Positions 1-8,966 of a stretch of DNA of 64,000 nucleotides are shown here, piece after piece. The notes under the pieces were generated by a model that was not told the DNA's origin, ran no database searches, and saw only the letters and a list, made by a program, of their open reading frames with translations. The stretch spans positions 434,001 through 498,000 of the forward strand of contig NZ_BAABFN010000001.1 in assembly GCF_039541075.1 (NCBI RefSeq), given 5' to 3'. The stretch is from Compostibacter hankyongensis. Its GTDB lineage: Bacteria; Bacteroidota; Bacteroidia; Chitinophagales; Chitinophagaceae. The position numbers were made by a program, and so were the translations under genes. Each line of letters begins with the position of its first letter. Within the stretch, counting starts at the first letter, position 1.

Positions 1-2
1 GC

Positions 3-1331
3 GAAGAGCCGTTCTTCGCACCCCTGAAGCGCGCAGTCTCCGAGCTGAAGCTGCGCGGCTCTTACGGCTCCCTGGGGAACCAATCGCTCAGCGCCAACCT
101 CAGGAACAGCAACTACCCCTATATTCCCGTTATGAGCACCGGTCTGTCCAGCTGGCTCACCGGCGATAGTAAGACCCAGTACCTCAGGGTAGGCAGTCCC
201 GTGTCTCCCGAGCTGACCTGGGAGCGGACCACCTCCGCCAACATCGGTATTGACCTGGGCTTTATGAAAAACAGGCTCAACGTGACCTTCGACTGGTACG
301 ACCGGAAGACGTTGGATATGCTCATTGCCGGAAAAACGCTGCCTGCCGTTTTCGGGGCCGCTTCTCCCAAGCAGAACGCCGGCGATCTGGACAGCAAGGG
401 CTGGGAACTTTCGGTGCAATGGAACGACGAGCGAACGGTAAGCGACAAGCCCTTTTCCTATAGCATCGGTTTTGTGCTCTCCGATTTCAAGTCCCATATC
501 ACCCGCTTTGACAACCCGCTGAAGCAGCTGAACAATCATTATGTAGGAGAAAGGATCGGCGATATCTGGGGCTATACGGTGGACGGGTATTTCAAGACCG
601 ATGAGGAAGCACAGGCCTACGGAGAGGTCGTCAATCAGGACTTTGTCAACAAGGAAAGAGTGCAATCGCCCGGCGACGGCAAGAAGCTGCAGGCCGGGGA
701 TATGAAGTTCGTGGACCTGAGCGGAGACAGCATCATCAACAACGGGCAGAACACCCTTGCAGATCACGGCGATATGAAGATCATCGGCAACAGCCTGCCC
801 CGTTATAACTTCGGTATCACCGCCAGCGCCAGCTGGAACGGCTTTGATCTCTCCGTGTTCTTCCAGGGGGTTGGGCATCAGGACTGGTACCCGGGCAACG
901 AGACCTATTTCTTCTGGGGACCTTACGGGCGGCCTTATTATTCATTTATTCCCAAAGATATCCAGAAGGACATCTGGAGCCCGGATAACCCTAACGCCTA
1001 TTTTCCGAAGCTAAGGGGATATGTGGCCCTCAACGGCAATACGGAACTCCAGGTGGCCAATACCCGTTATATCCAGAACATCGCCTATATCCGTCTGAAG
1101 AACCTCAGTGTGGGGTATAGCCTGCCGCTGTCGCTTATCCAGCGCTGGAAGATCGACCGGGTACACGTCTACTTCAGCGGGGAGAACCTGTTTACCGCGA
1201 CGGGACTGCATTCCAAATACGTGGATCCGGAACAGGTATCCGCCGATCCCAACGGGAGCAGAGGCGATAACAACGCCCGGAACTACCCCTTTATGAAGAA
1301 CTATTCCTTTGGGCTGGATATTACTTTCTAA
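3..1331 (+). CDS. SusC/RagA-type TonB-dependent receptor, C-terminal part
   Basis: Only the last 442 residues are present; the gene enters from the left edge, and the reading frame is open from base 3 without a start. The visible part is the C-terminal portion of an outer-membrane beta-barrel. It contains the segment LKLRGSYGSLGNQ, the strand GISASASWNGFDLSVFFQG-like pattern, IQNIAYIRLKNLSVGYSLP and a YSFGLDITF end with a terminal Phe, all typical of SusC-family receptors that import oligomers with a SusD lipoprotein and TonB energy. The next gene is its SusD partner, 22 bases downstream, so the two form one operon. The substrate cannot be told from this part; no glycoside hydrolase follows in the operon. 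Confidence 0.9.
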   Translation, partial: EEPFFAPLKRAVSELKLRGSYGSLGNQSLSANLRNSNYPYIPVMSTGLSSWLTGDSKTQYLRVGSPVSPELTWERTTSANIGIDLGFMKNRLNVTFDWYDRKTLDMLIAGKTLPAVFGAASPKQNAGDLDSKGWELSVQWNDERTVSDKPFSYSIGFVLSDFKSHITRFDNPLKQLNNHYVGERIGDIWGYTVDGYFKTDEEAQAYGEVVNQDFVNKERVQSPGDGKKLQAGDMKFVDLSGDSIINNGQNTLADHGDMKIIGNSLPRYNFGITASASWNGFDLSVFFQGVGHQDWYPGNETYFFWGPYGRPYYSFIPKDIQKDIWSPDNPNAYFPKLRGYVALNGNTELQVANTRYIQNIAYIRLKNLSVGYSLPLSLIQRWKIDRVHVYFSGENLFTATGLHSKYVDPEQVSADPNGSRGDNNARNYPFMKNYSFGLDITF

Positions 1332-1353
1332 GGTTCACCAAAAGCGAGAAAAA

Positions 1354-3135
1354 ATGAAAAATATAAAATCCTTTATTGTTGTACTTCCGCTGGTCGCGGC
1401 GCTGCTGGCCTCCTGCAGCAAGAACTTCCTGGACCGGGAACCGCTTTCCCAGCTGTCCCCGGGCAGCAGCTTTAACAGTGAGAACCAGCTGAAGCTGTAT
1501 ACGAATTCGTTTTATGACCTGTTGCCGGCGGCCGGCGATATCTATAACGAGCGATGGGATAATATCGTGGTGAACACGCTCAGCAGCGAGATGACGGGCG
1601 ACCGGATCGTACCCGTTACCGATGCCGGCTGGAGCTCGAGCGATGCCCGTAGCTGGAGCGCGCTGCGGAACATCAATTTCTTCCTGCAGAATTATCAGCT
1701 CGGTGGGCTTCCGGACAATATCACGGCTCCTTATGTCGGCGTTGCCCGGTTTTTTCGTGCCTATTTTTATTTCAATATGGTAGCCCGTTACGGAGATGTG
1801 CCCTGGTATTCCGCTTCCATAGCATCGAACGACTCAGCACTGTTGCAGAAGCCCCGCGACCCGAGGAGCCTTATCATCGACTCGGTGGTGGCGGACCTCG
1901 ATTACGCCGTTGCCCATTTACCATCCGCAGCCTCCACCGAACAGGTCACCAGATGGACGGCCCTGGCCCTGAAGTCCAGGATATGCCTTTTCGAAGGCAC
2001 TTTTAGGAAATACCATTTCGGGGACGACTTCGTAAAGGACAGCACGGGTGCTGCCGGGCTGCTGCGGCAGTCTGCCGATGCTGCAGATACCCTGATGAGC
2101 TACGGTCCCTATAAGCTCTATACCAGCACGCCCGACAAAGCTTATTGGGAGCTTTTTACCGCCGAAACGCCCATTGCCACTGAAATGATCCTTGCCCGAA
2201 CCTTCAATGCGGATCTGCAGGTATATCACGATGTAAACTATTATACCGTATCGCCTTCCTATGGAAAACCGGGACTGGAGAAAAAGCTGGTCAACAGCTA
2301 TCTGATGAAGGACGGCTCCCGCTTCACCGACAGGATGGGTTATGACACCATACAGTTTTACCGGGAGATGGAGAACCGAGATCCGCGCCTGGCCGGCACC
2401 ATCCGTACCCCGGGTTATATGCGGATCAACAGCACGGTGAAGCTGGCACCCGACTATGCCGCTACCGCCACCGGCTACCAGCTGATCAAATATGTGCTGG
2501 ATGCCACGCATGATAAAATATCCGGCTCGGTGACCCCCATACCGATCTTTCGTTATGCGGAAGCGCTGCTCAATTTTGCGGAGGCCAGAGCGGAAATGGG
2601 CGTGCTTACCCAGGCGGATATTGACCGGTCGATAAATCTTTTGAAAAGTCGCGTTGGCATGCCCGGCCTGGACATGGCAGCGGCTAACGCGCATCCCGAT
2701 CCTTATCTGGCCGGGCAGTATAAGCACCTGGATGGAAACAATAAGGGTGTGATCCTGGAGATCCGGCGGGAAAGAAGAATAGAGCTGGTCATGGAAAATT
2801 TCCGCTGGAACGACCTGATGCGCTGGAAAGAAGGGCATCTCCTCGCCGAGCAATTTTACGGTACCTACTTTCCGGGACCGGGCTCTTTCGACCTCGACGG
2901 CGATGGCAAGACCGACCTTGTGATCTACACCGGGGATAAGCCGGCCGGCCAGCCCGGCGTGCAATACCTGAAATTGGGAAGCGATATCTCGCTGGAGCAT
3001 GGGGCAAGCGGCGGCAGGGTGATCATTAACGGCGACATCACAAAGAGCTTCCGGGAAGACCGGGATTACCTGTACCCCATTCCTACGCAGGAGCTGCAGC
3101 TGAATCCCGACCTGCATCAGAACCTGCATTGGTAA
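1354..3135 (+). CDS. SusD/RagB family nutrient-binding outer-membrane lipoprotein
   Basis: The 593-residue product starts with a lipoprotein signal peptide whose lipobox LLAS-C places the lipidated Cys at residue 21. It then has the SusD-type start (NFLDREPLSQLSPGSSF), TPR-like helices and the family C-terminal motif region with RRERRIELVMENFRWNDLMRW and a final YLYPIPTQELQLNP. SusD proteins sit on the cell surface as the lid of a SusC receptor and bind the oligomeric ligand. The ATG at 1354 is chosen over 1309 because the signal peptide begins there and 1309 lies inside the end of the SusC gene. A perfect terminator follows at 3155. Confidence 0.93.
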   Translation: MKNIKSFIVVLPLVAALLASCSKNFLDREPLSQLSPGSSFNSENQLKLYTNSFYDLLPAAGDIYNERWDNIVVNTLSSEMTGDRIVPVTDAGWSSSDARSWSALRNINFFLQNYQLGGLPDNITAPYVGVARFFRAYFYFNMVARYGDVPWYSASIASNDSALLQKPRDPRSLIIDSVVADLDYAVAHLPSAASTEQVTRWTALALKSRICLFEGTFRKYHFGDDFVKDSTGAAGLLRQSADAADTLMSYGPYKLYTSTPDKAYWELFTAETPIATEMILARTFNADLQVYHDVNYYTVSPSYGKPGLEKKLVNSYLMKDGSRFTDRMGYDTIQFYREMENRDPRLAGTIRTPGYMRINSTVKLAPDYAATATGYQLIKYVLDATHDKISGSVTPIPIFRYAEALLNFAEARAEMGVLTQADIDRSINLLKSRVGMPGLDMAAANAHPDPYLAGQYKHLDGNNKGVILEIRRERRIELVMENFRWNDLMRWKEGHLLAEQFYGTYFPGPGSFDLDGDGKTDLVIYTGDKPAGQPGVQYLKLGSDISLEHGASGGRVIINGDITKSFREDRDYLYPIPTQELQLNPDLHQNLHW

Positions 3136-3154
3136 GGAAGCTACTTTTTAGCAT

Positions 3155-3187
3155 AAAAGCAGGGTTTCTCCGGAAGCCCTGCTTTTT
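3155..3187 (+). terminator. Rho-independent terminator after the SusCD operon
   Basis: The arms AAAAGCAGGG (3155-3164) and CCCTGCTTTT (3177-3186) pair perfectly over 10 bp with a 12-nt loop, and the T-run is part of the right arm. It lies 20 bp after the SusD stop. Confidence 0.85.
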
Positions 3188-3239
3188 TTGTTTCGGGGCT
3201 GCGCAATGGGTTTGCGGGAGAAACCCGTATTTTTGGATC

Positions 3240-3731
3240 ATGACCCTTCTGCATACACCGTATTACTTCTTCTACCAAAGTCCTGTCGGCTGGATAAAGC
3301 TGGGGGCCTCCGATACCGGCCTGATGCTGGCGTACTTTATGAAGGCGCGGGAAGAGGACGATCGGCCCAATGCCGTGACCCGGGAGGCTTTGCGGCAGCT
3401 GGAGGCCTATTTTGAAGGGCGGCTGAAAAGCTTTGACCTTCCCCTGGAAATGCAGGGAACGGATTTCCAGCGCAGCGTCTGGACGGAGCTGCTGAAGATA
3501 CCTTTTGGCAAAACGATCAGCTATCTTGCGCTTTCGCAGCGGCTGGGCGACGAAAAGGCGATACGCGCCGCGGCCCGGGCCAACGGGCAGAACCCGCTGC
3601 CCGTGATCGTGCCCTGTCACCGGGTGATCGGGAGCGACGGCAGCCTTACCGGCTATAGCGGCGGGCTGTGGCGGAAGAAATGGCTGCTGCAGCACGAGGG
3701 GCTGCTCCCGCAACTGGAGCTGCCCCTGTAG
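3240..3731 (+). CDS. ogt: Methylated-DNA--protein-cysteine S-methyltransferase
   Basis: A 163-residue suicide DNA-repair protein that removes alkyl groups from O6-alkylguanine by transferring them to its own cysteine. The active-site motif is VPCHRVIG, with the acceptor Cys at about residue 126. The helix-turn-helix region (IPFGKTISYLALSQRLG), the arginine-finger stretch AIRAAARANGQNPLP and the end LTGYSGGLWRKKWLLQHE are all intact. The length matches Ogt-type proteins without an Ada regulatory domain. The start at 3240 is preferred; an upstream start at 3129 would run through the terminator hairpin. It stands alone between the SusCD operon and a convergent dehydrogenase. Confidence 0.93.
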   Translation: MTLLHTPYYFFYQSPVGWIKLGASDTGLMLAYFMKAREEDDRPNAVTREALRQLEAYFEGRLKSFDLPLEMQGTDFQRSVWTELLKIPFGKTISYLALSQRLGDEKAIRAAARANGQNPLPVIVPCHRVIGSDGSLTGYSGGLWRKKWLLQHEGLLPQLELPL

Positions 3732-3741
3732 CGCGGAAAAT

Positions 3742-4449
3742 TTATTTCGACGGCGGCTTTGTGGGGCGTATCTCCACCTTGCTGGGCAGGGCCCGGGGAT
3801 GCATCTGCAGCAGGTCGTGCACCAGCTGGCCGATGTCCTCCGGCTGTATCTTCCAGAAGTCGGCTTCGGAAGGGGTGTGATCATGAAAATGACTGGCCAC
3901 CGATCCGGGCATGATGGTCGTGACCTTTACATCCTCCTGCCTGAGGTCCAGCATCAGGGCCTGGGTGAAGCCGACCAGCCCGAACTTGCTGGCGTTGTAG
4001 GCGGTGCCGCCGGCAAAGAAATTGGTGCCGGCCAGGCTGGCTATGGTGATGATATACCCTTTGGACTCGCGAATGGCCTGCAGTGCCGCTTTTACGCTGT
4101 TGAACACACCGGTAAGATTGGTATCTATCGTCTGCCGCCAGGCGCCGGCATCCAGCTCCCCGATCGGGGCGAAGATGCCTACCCCGGCATTGGCGACGAG
4201 CACATCCAGCCGCCCCCACTTCTGGAGGATACGCTGCACGGCCTGCTGCTCGTCCTGCTCCTGTCGCACATCGGACTCCAGCGCCAGCACGCCGGCCGCT
4301 TCCCCGCCCAATGCTGCCGCCGCTTCCCGGGCGGCCTCCAGGTTTCGGCTGCTGATGGCTACGCGGTAACCTTCTTCCAAAAGACGGGCGGCAATGCCTT
4401 TACCGATGCCCTTGCTGCCCCCTGTGATGTAAACAACTTTTGCTGACAT
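3742..4449 (-). CDS. Short-chain dehydrogenase/reductase
   Basis: A 235-residue classical SDR. It has the nucleotide-binding glycine motif TGGSKGIGKGIA near the N-terminus, NAGVGI at about residue 85-90 and a catalytic Ser/Tyr/Lys set seen as IASLAG and YNASK. The segment MPGSV follows the active site as in the family. It resembles FabG-like 3-ketoacyl reductases, but the small-molecule substrate cannot be assigned. The start at 4449 (MSAKVVYITGG) is chosen because the extra 33 residues upstream are not SDR-like. It converges on ogt with a 10-bp gap. Confidence 0.88.
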   Translation of the reverse strand: MSAKVVYITGGSKGIGKGIAARLLEEGYRVAISSRNLEAAREAAAALGGEAAGVLALESDVRQEQDEQQAVQRILQKWGRLDVLVANAGVGIFAPIGELDAGAWRQTIDTNLTGVFNSVKAALQAIRESKGYIITIASLAGTNFFAGGTAYNASKFGLVGFTQALMLDLRQEDVKVTTIMPGSVASHFHDHTPSEADFWKIQPEDIGQLVHDLLQMHPRALPSKVEIRPTKPPSK

Positions 4450-4567
4450 AGCTATTTTTTTGCTGACTCTTTTGGAACAGGTAAGCGACCGGTTTTGTTC
4501 AGCGGGAGGCATAGCAAAAAAAGCACGGCCGGGCAGCCGCGCTTTCAAAACAGGGTTAGGTAAGAGA

Positions 4568-5626
4568 TCAGAAGCTGTAGATAGCGGCGAACAGGGCCGA
4601 GGGCGAGCTTTGGGTGGGGCTGCCGTTGCCCTTGTTGAACAGGGTTTCCGAAGCCTGGTCCAGCCGTATTTCCGGAACCAGCCGGAGGTGGCCCCCTATC
4701 TTGCAATTACCCGAGAGCGTGAAGCTGAGCACGCTGCCGCCGTCGGGGAAAGCTGCCGCATCGGTGAATACTTTTACGCCGTCTTTGTCCGAAAAATATT
4801 CCCCGCGCAGCGTCAGACCGAAATGTTCGGTGAAATCGCCGTTCAGATAGAGCGCCGATCCCCACCATGCGGTTTTATTGTCTTCGAATTTATAATGGCT
4901 GTAAGTGCCGTTATAACCCAGGCTGAAATGGTCGCTGACCGTATAATTGAGCACTACGTCCAGCTGGTCGTTCCGTAATCCGGAGGTGTCCTCCCCGCCG
5001 ATATAGTTCAGGTAGGAGCTGAAGCCGCTTTCCGAAGGGGTGAAGGCCCACTGTGCTCCGATGTATTTCTTGCTGTCCGGCGGCGCGTATTTATAGTCGG
5101 TGGGGTTGAAGACGCCGACCATAAAGCTGTGATCCCCCGCCTTGAAAGTGGCTTTCAGTCCCGTGTGCGAAAACGGCCCGTAGGAGAACATGTAAGACAT
5201 GCTGTAGTTCCGGTTGAGGTCCGCATCCACCAGCTCGTAGCCGACATGCGTGGCGAAGCTTCCCAGCGCCAGGGTCACCCAGTCTGCCGGCGCGTAGCTG
5301 ACATAGAGCTGCTTGATGGCCAGCGACGTTTTTTCATCGGTATAGGAAAACTCGTCCGCTCTTTTTCCAAAACCCAGGTCGCCATACACGCTCACCTTTC
5401 CGAAGGCATGCTGGACCTTCAGGGAGATCATGCCCAGCTCGAAGGAATTGTGGGAATTGGTGAAGCTGGTTTTATTGTCGGTTTCATTTTTGTTGAAATT
5501 ATACTTGTAATAGACGTCAGCATAACCCGAAAGCAAGGGCGGTGATTGTTCCTTTGTGCTGTCCTGGGCATGAGCCGCTGAACAACAAATAAAGACACCG
5601 AAAAGCACGCTGAGTAAATTTTTCAT
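4568..5626 (-). CDS. Outer-membrane beta-barrel porin, OmpL-like (bbp2 type)
   Basis: A 352-residue protein with a signal peptide ending at AHAQ, followed by alternating polar/hydrophobic beta strands rich in aromatic residues (YADVYYKYNFNK, LGSFATHVGYELVDADLNRNYSMSYMFSYGP) and a terminal IYSF. This is the pattern of the putative beta-barrel porin-2 family. It is 89 bp downstream of and in the same direction as amt. In Bacteroidota such porins often accompany Amt, which suggests outer-membrane entry of ammonium or small solutes; that role is inferred from context. Confidence 0.8.
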   Translation of the reverse strand: MKNLLSVLFGVFICCSAAHAQDSTKEQSPPLLSGYADVYYKYNFNKNETDNKTSFTNSHNSFELGMISLKVQHAFGKVSVYGDLGFGKRADEFSYTDEKTSLAIKQLYVSYAPADWVTLALGSFATHVGYELVDADLNRNYSMSYMFSYGPFSHTGLKATFKAGDHSFMVGVFNPTDYKYAPPDSKKYIGAQWAFTPSESGFSSYLNYIGGEDTSGLRNDQLDVVLNYTVSDHFSLGYNGTYSHYKFEDNKTAWWGSALYLNGDFTEHFGLTLRGEYFSDKDGVKVFTDAAAFPDGGSVLSFTLSGNCKIGGHLRLVPEIRLDQASETLFNKGNGSPTQSSPSALFAAIYSF

Positions 5627-5715
5627 AAATACACGGTTTTAAAGGACCAATAAACGGGTGAAGCTCTTCTCCGCGCGCTCAAAAACGATGTATTCGGTGC
5701 GTCTCGTCTCTGGGA

Positions 5716-7104
5716 TCAGGCCATCTCCATTTCCACGGAAGATACCGGATCGCTGTGCAGCGTAATACGGGAGGTGTCCCCGTACTGCTCGTCATGCTGG
5801 CTGATGTCCAGACCCAGTTTTTCTTCCTTGGCGGATACCCGTATCGGATATACGAAGTTGATGAACTTGAAGATGAGCCATCCCATGATAAAGCTGTAGG
5901 ATACCACGATCAGCATACCCAGCAGCTGGTGCAGGAACAGGCTGAAATTGCCGTACAGCCATCCGTTGGCTCCCGCGCCATTTACGGCGGTGGTAGCAAA
6001 CAGGCCGGTGCAAAGCATCCCTACCATCCCTCCTACGCCATGGCAGGGAAATACGTCCAGGGTATCGTCCAGGGAAGATTTCGATTTCCAGTGTACAACC
6101 ATGTTGGAAACAATGGCTGCAACAAGACCGATGGCTGCGCTTTGGGGGATGCCCACGAAGCCGGCGGCCGGGGTAATGGCGACCATGCCCACTACGGCGC
6201 CCACACAGAAACCGATGGCGGAAGGTTTGCGGCCGCGGATGTTATCAAAGAATATCCAGCCCAGGCCTGCAGCGGCGGTGGCGGTGTTGGTGGTGGCAAA
6301 GGCAGAGACGGCCAGCGCGTTGGCGGCCAGCGCCGAGCCGGCGTTAAAGCCGAACCAGCCAAACCAGAGCAGGGCGGTTCCCAGCAGGACGAAAGGAATA
6401 TTGGCAGGGGTATTTTCCTGTTTTTCCACATGGGCGATGCGGCGTTTGAGCACCATGGCCCCGGCCAGGGCTGCGCAGCCTGCGGAAATATGTACTACGG
6501 TGCCACCGGCGAAGTCCAGTACGCCCAGCTGAGCCAGGATGCCGTCCGGATGCCAGGTCCAGTGCGCGATGGGTGCGTAGATCAGCAGGCTGAAGAGCAC
6601 CATGAACAGCACATAGGCCTTGAAGCGGATGCGTTCCGCTACCGCGCCCACGACCAGGGCCGGCGTGATGATGGCAAATTTCATCTGGAACAGGGCAAAG
6701 AGCAGCAGCGGTATGGTCGGCGCTCCGGCCCAGGGCGTTCCGTTCCAGACCCCTTTGAAGAAAAAGAAGGAGACCGGATTGCCGATAATGCCGTGCAGGG
6801 AATCCCCGAAGGCGAGGCTGAAGCCCACCACTACCCATAATATGCTGATCAGGCCGGTGGCGACAAAGCTCTGCAGCATGGTGGAGATGATGTTTTTCCG
6901 GTTTACCATGCCGCCATAGAAAAAGGCCAGCCCCGGGGTCATCAGAAATACCAGGGTGGAAGCCACGATGATCCAGGCCACGTCTCCCGAATCGAATTTC
7001 CCGGTATCGGCTATCGGCGGCAATACCGGAACAAAAATGCCGATGAGGCATATGATACCCAGCAGGAGGAAGGGTGCGATTTCAGAAAGCGTTATTTTTT
7101 TCAT
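5716..7104 (-). CDS. amt: Ammonium transporter
   Basis: A 462-residue polytopic inner-membrane protein of the Amt/MEP/Rh family. It has the family signature near the N-terminus (TPGLAFFYGGMVNRKN) and the twin-histidine pore region marked by IAHWTWHPDG and DFAGGTVVHISAG. There are about 11 hydrophobic segments and a cytoplasmic tail ending EMEMA. It imports ammonium or ammonia. No glnK/PII gene lies beside it; the downstream gene is an OmpL-like porin. A perfect Bacteroidota -7 element sits at 7130-7137 and a palindrome at 7175-7191, so it is probably the first gene of a nitrogen-controlled transcript. Confidence 0.95.
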   Translation of the reverse strand: MKKITLSEIAPFLLLGIICLIGIFVPVLPPIADTGKFDSGDVAWIIVASTLVFLMTPGLAFFYGGMVNRKNIISTMLQSFVATGLISILWVVVGFSLAFGDSLHGIIGNPVSFFFFKGVWNGTPWAGAPTIPLLLFALFQMKFAIITPALVVGAVAERIRFKAYVLFMVLFSLLIYAPIAHWTWHPDGILAQLGVLDFAGGTVVHISAGCAALAGAMVLKRRIAHVEKQENTPANIPFVLLGTALLWFGWFGFNAGSALAANALAVSAFATTNTATAAAGLGWIFFDNIRGRKPSAIGFCVGAVVGMVAITPAAGFVGIPQSAAIGLVAAIVSNMVVHWKSKSSLDDTLDVFPCHGVGGMVGMLCTGLFATTAVNGAGANGWLYGNFSLFLHQLLGMLIVVSYSFIMGWLIFKFINFVYPIRVSAKEEKLGLDISQHDEQYGDTSRITLHSDPVSSVEMEMA

Positions 7105-7129
7105 GTTATTATAATTTATAATTACTTCA

Positions 7130-7137
7130 CAAAAGTA
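7130..7137 (-). promoter_or_regulatory. Probable amt promoter, -7 element
   Basis: On the minus strand this reads TACTTTTG, a perfect match to TAnnTTTG, 26 bases before the amt start. No clear TTTG -33 box lies 19-20 bp upstream; an imperfect dyad (7153-7168) occupies that place, which would fit an activator-dependent promoter. Confidence 0.5.
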
Positions 7138-7174
7138 AGACTAAACTTTATATCATTCATATAAATGACATTTA

Positions 7175-7191
7175 TTTAGATTAAATCTAAA
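7175..7191. promoter_or_regulatory. 17-bp perfect palindrome upstream of amt, possible operator
   Basis: TTTAGATT-A-AATCTAAA has 8-bp arms around a single central base. It lies about 60 bp upstream of the predicted amt transcription start. Confidence 0.4.
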
Positions 7192-7548
7192 AAACGTTCC
7201 ATTTTTATTGATTTTTTAGGATCAAGGGTAAAAGTATGTAATTCAATCCTGAATTACGAAAATAAACATTAAAATAATTATAATTTGTATTTTATAAAGA
7301 TTGAATGACGAAATATTAATTGAGAATCAATAACTTAATAAAATGTGAATTTTGAAGCTGTTTTTGTAATTTTAAAGACTATCGATCTAAAATTGATTAT
7401 TTTGGATCAATAATTCATATTACACAATTATTAATATTTTAAAAATCTCCCGGCGCTTTTTCCGGGCTCGCGGGCCATTTTTGAGAAATCCTTACTTTCG
7501 ATCCGCATTTTCATCCCTAATTGTCTGACCATCCTAATTCATGAACGC

Positions 7549-8895
7549 ATGCAGAAAATCTTTGGCGCGCTCTTCCTCGGTCTCCTGTGCTGGCTTCCGG
7601 GAAAAGCCCAGCAGCGGAATATTGACTTTATCCGTTACCGGCTGCCCAACGGCCTGAAAGTAATTCTCCACCGCGATACCACTGCCCCGGTGGTAGCGGT
7701 GACGGTGCTGTACCATGTCGGATCCAAAAACGAAAAACCCGGACAAACCGGCTTTGCCCATTTTTTTGAGCATCTCATGTTTGAGGGGTCGACCTATATC
7801 CGGCGCGGGGAATTCATGAAATATGTCAGCAACGCCGGCGGTCAGCTCAATGCCAATACCAGCCAGGACCGCACCTTTTATTATGAGAACATGCCCTCTA
7901 ACCAGCTGAAGCTGGCCCTCTGGCTCGAAAGCGAACGCATGCTCCACGGGAAGATCGATACGGTAGGGGTAAACACCCAGCGGGAAGTCGTCAAGGAAGA
8001 AAAGCGCATGCGGGTGGACAACCGCCCTTACGGTACCCTCCTGCAAGAGGTCTGCAAGCGCGCCTTTAAAGGCACGCCTTACCAGTGGGTACCCATCGGG
8101 AGCATGGAAGATCTCAACAAAGCGGTGCTGGGCGACTTCATCGAGTTTTACCATACTTATTATGTGCCCGGCAATGCCGTGCTCAGCATAGCCGGCGATA
8201 TCGATACCGCCCGTACACGCGAGCTGGTCGCCGCATATTTTGGTTCCATACCGGCTTCGGACAAGCCCATACGTCGTCCTCAGGTGCAGGTTCAGCCGCT
8301 GGGACATGAGATCAGGGATACGGTGTACGACAACATCCAGCTTCCCGCCGTTATCGAGGCCTACCGCGTTCCCCGCCAGGGTACCCCGGATTATTACGCC
8401 TTTAATGTACTGGCGCAGCTGTTGGCCGGCGGTCCTTCCGCCCGCCTGCAGCGCGTGGTAAAAGATCAGCAGCAGCTGGCAGCCGGTATCGAGGTGGTGC
8501 CGCTTTCGCTCGAAGACGCCGGGCTGTTTCTGAACCTCGGGGTGGTCAACGTGGGTGTGGACCCGGATACGCTGCAGCAGGCCATCGATGCCCAGGTAGC
8601 TTTGGTAAAGCAGGATACCGTGCCGGAACACGAATTCCTGAAGGTGATGAACCAGATCGAGACCGATTTTATCTCCGGCAATGCCCGGATGCTCGGCATT
8701 GCCGAGAAGCTGGCCGACTACGAAGTGTATTTCGGCGACGCCAACCTCATCAATACCGAGCTGGATCGCTACCGCCGTGTTACCCGGGAAGATCTTCGCC
8801 GAGTCGCCCGTAAATACCTTACGCCGGACAACCGCGTAGTGCTGTACTACCTGCCCAAGGCCATGCAGTCCGGCTCCGGCAGCAAGGCCTCCTGA
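7549..8895 (+). CDS. M16 family zinc metallopeptidase, active subunit
   Basis: A 448-residue secreted protein with a signal peptide ending LPGKAQ. The inverted zinc motif HxxEH is present as HFFEH at residues 71-75, and the downstream glutamate region (MRVDNRPYGTLLQEV) is kept. Two M16 halves are visible, with the C-terminal half carrying LAQLLAGGPSARLQRVV. Length fits the roughly 45-kDa processing-peptidase-like members. It is followed 71 bp later by an M16 protein without the zinc motif, so the two probably form a heterodimer in the periplasm. The substrate is unknown. Confidence 0.9.
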   Translation: MQKIFGALFLGLLCWLPGKAQQRNIDFIRYRLPNGLKVILHRDTTAPVVAVTVLYHVGSKNEKPGQTGFAHFFEHLMFEGSTYIRRGEFMKYVSNAGGQLNANTSQDRTFYYENMPSNQLKLALWLESERMLHGKIDTVGVNTQREVVKEEKRMRVDNRPYGTLLQEVCKRAFKGTPYQWVPIGSMEDLNKAVLGDFIEFYHTYYVPGNAVLSIAGDIDTARTRELVAAYFGSIPASDKPIRRPQVQVQPLGHEIRDTVYDNIQLPAVIEAYRVPRQGTPDYYAFNVLAQLLAGGPSARLQRVVKDQQQLAAGIEVVPLSLEDAGLFLNLGVVNVGVDPDTLQQAIDAQVALVKQDTVPEHEFLKVMNQIETDFISGNARMLGIAEKLADYEVYFGDANLINTELDRYRRVTREDLRRVARKYLTPDNRVVLYYLPKAMQSGSGSKAS

Positions 8896-8966
8896 TCTGT
8901 TCCCGGAGAAGGGCCGGCCGCGACCCGCCCTCTCCCGCTTTTGATAAATGCTCAAATCCCGTTATC

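Larger units (their letters stand above)
7105..7548. other. 444-bp AT-rich divergent intergenic region
   Basis: This stretch is strikingly AT-rich compared with the GC-rich genes on both sides. It holds the amt promoter and palindromes on the left half, a TTGAT-N8-ATCAA dyad at 7393-7410, and a near-match -7 element TACTTTCG at 7493-7500 facing the M16 peptidase. I see no open reading frame or RNA gene in it. Confidence 0.6.

Noticed and set aside
1918..3129. 403-residue open frame opposite the SusD gene
   Set aside because: Antisense shadow of a GC-rich gene; composition is Arg/Gly/His rich with no domain, and the SusD frame is certain.
3129..3239. Longer N-terminus for ogt
   Set aside because: It would translate the terminator at 3155-3187 and adds 37 residues that no Ogt has.
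8904..8936. Inverted repeat between the two M16 genes as a terminator
   Set aside because: Arms GGAGAAGGGC and GCCCTCTCC need a bulge, there is no T-run, and the two genes look like one operon.
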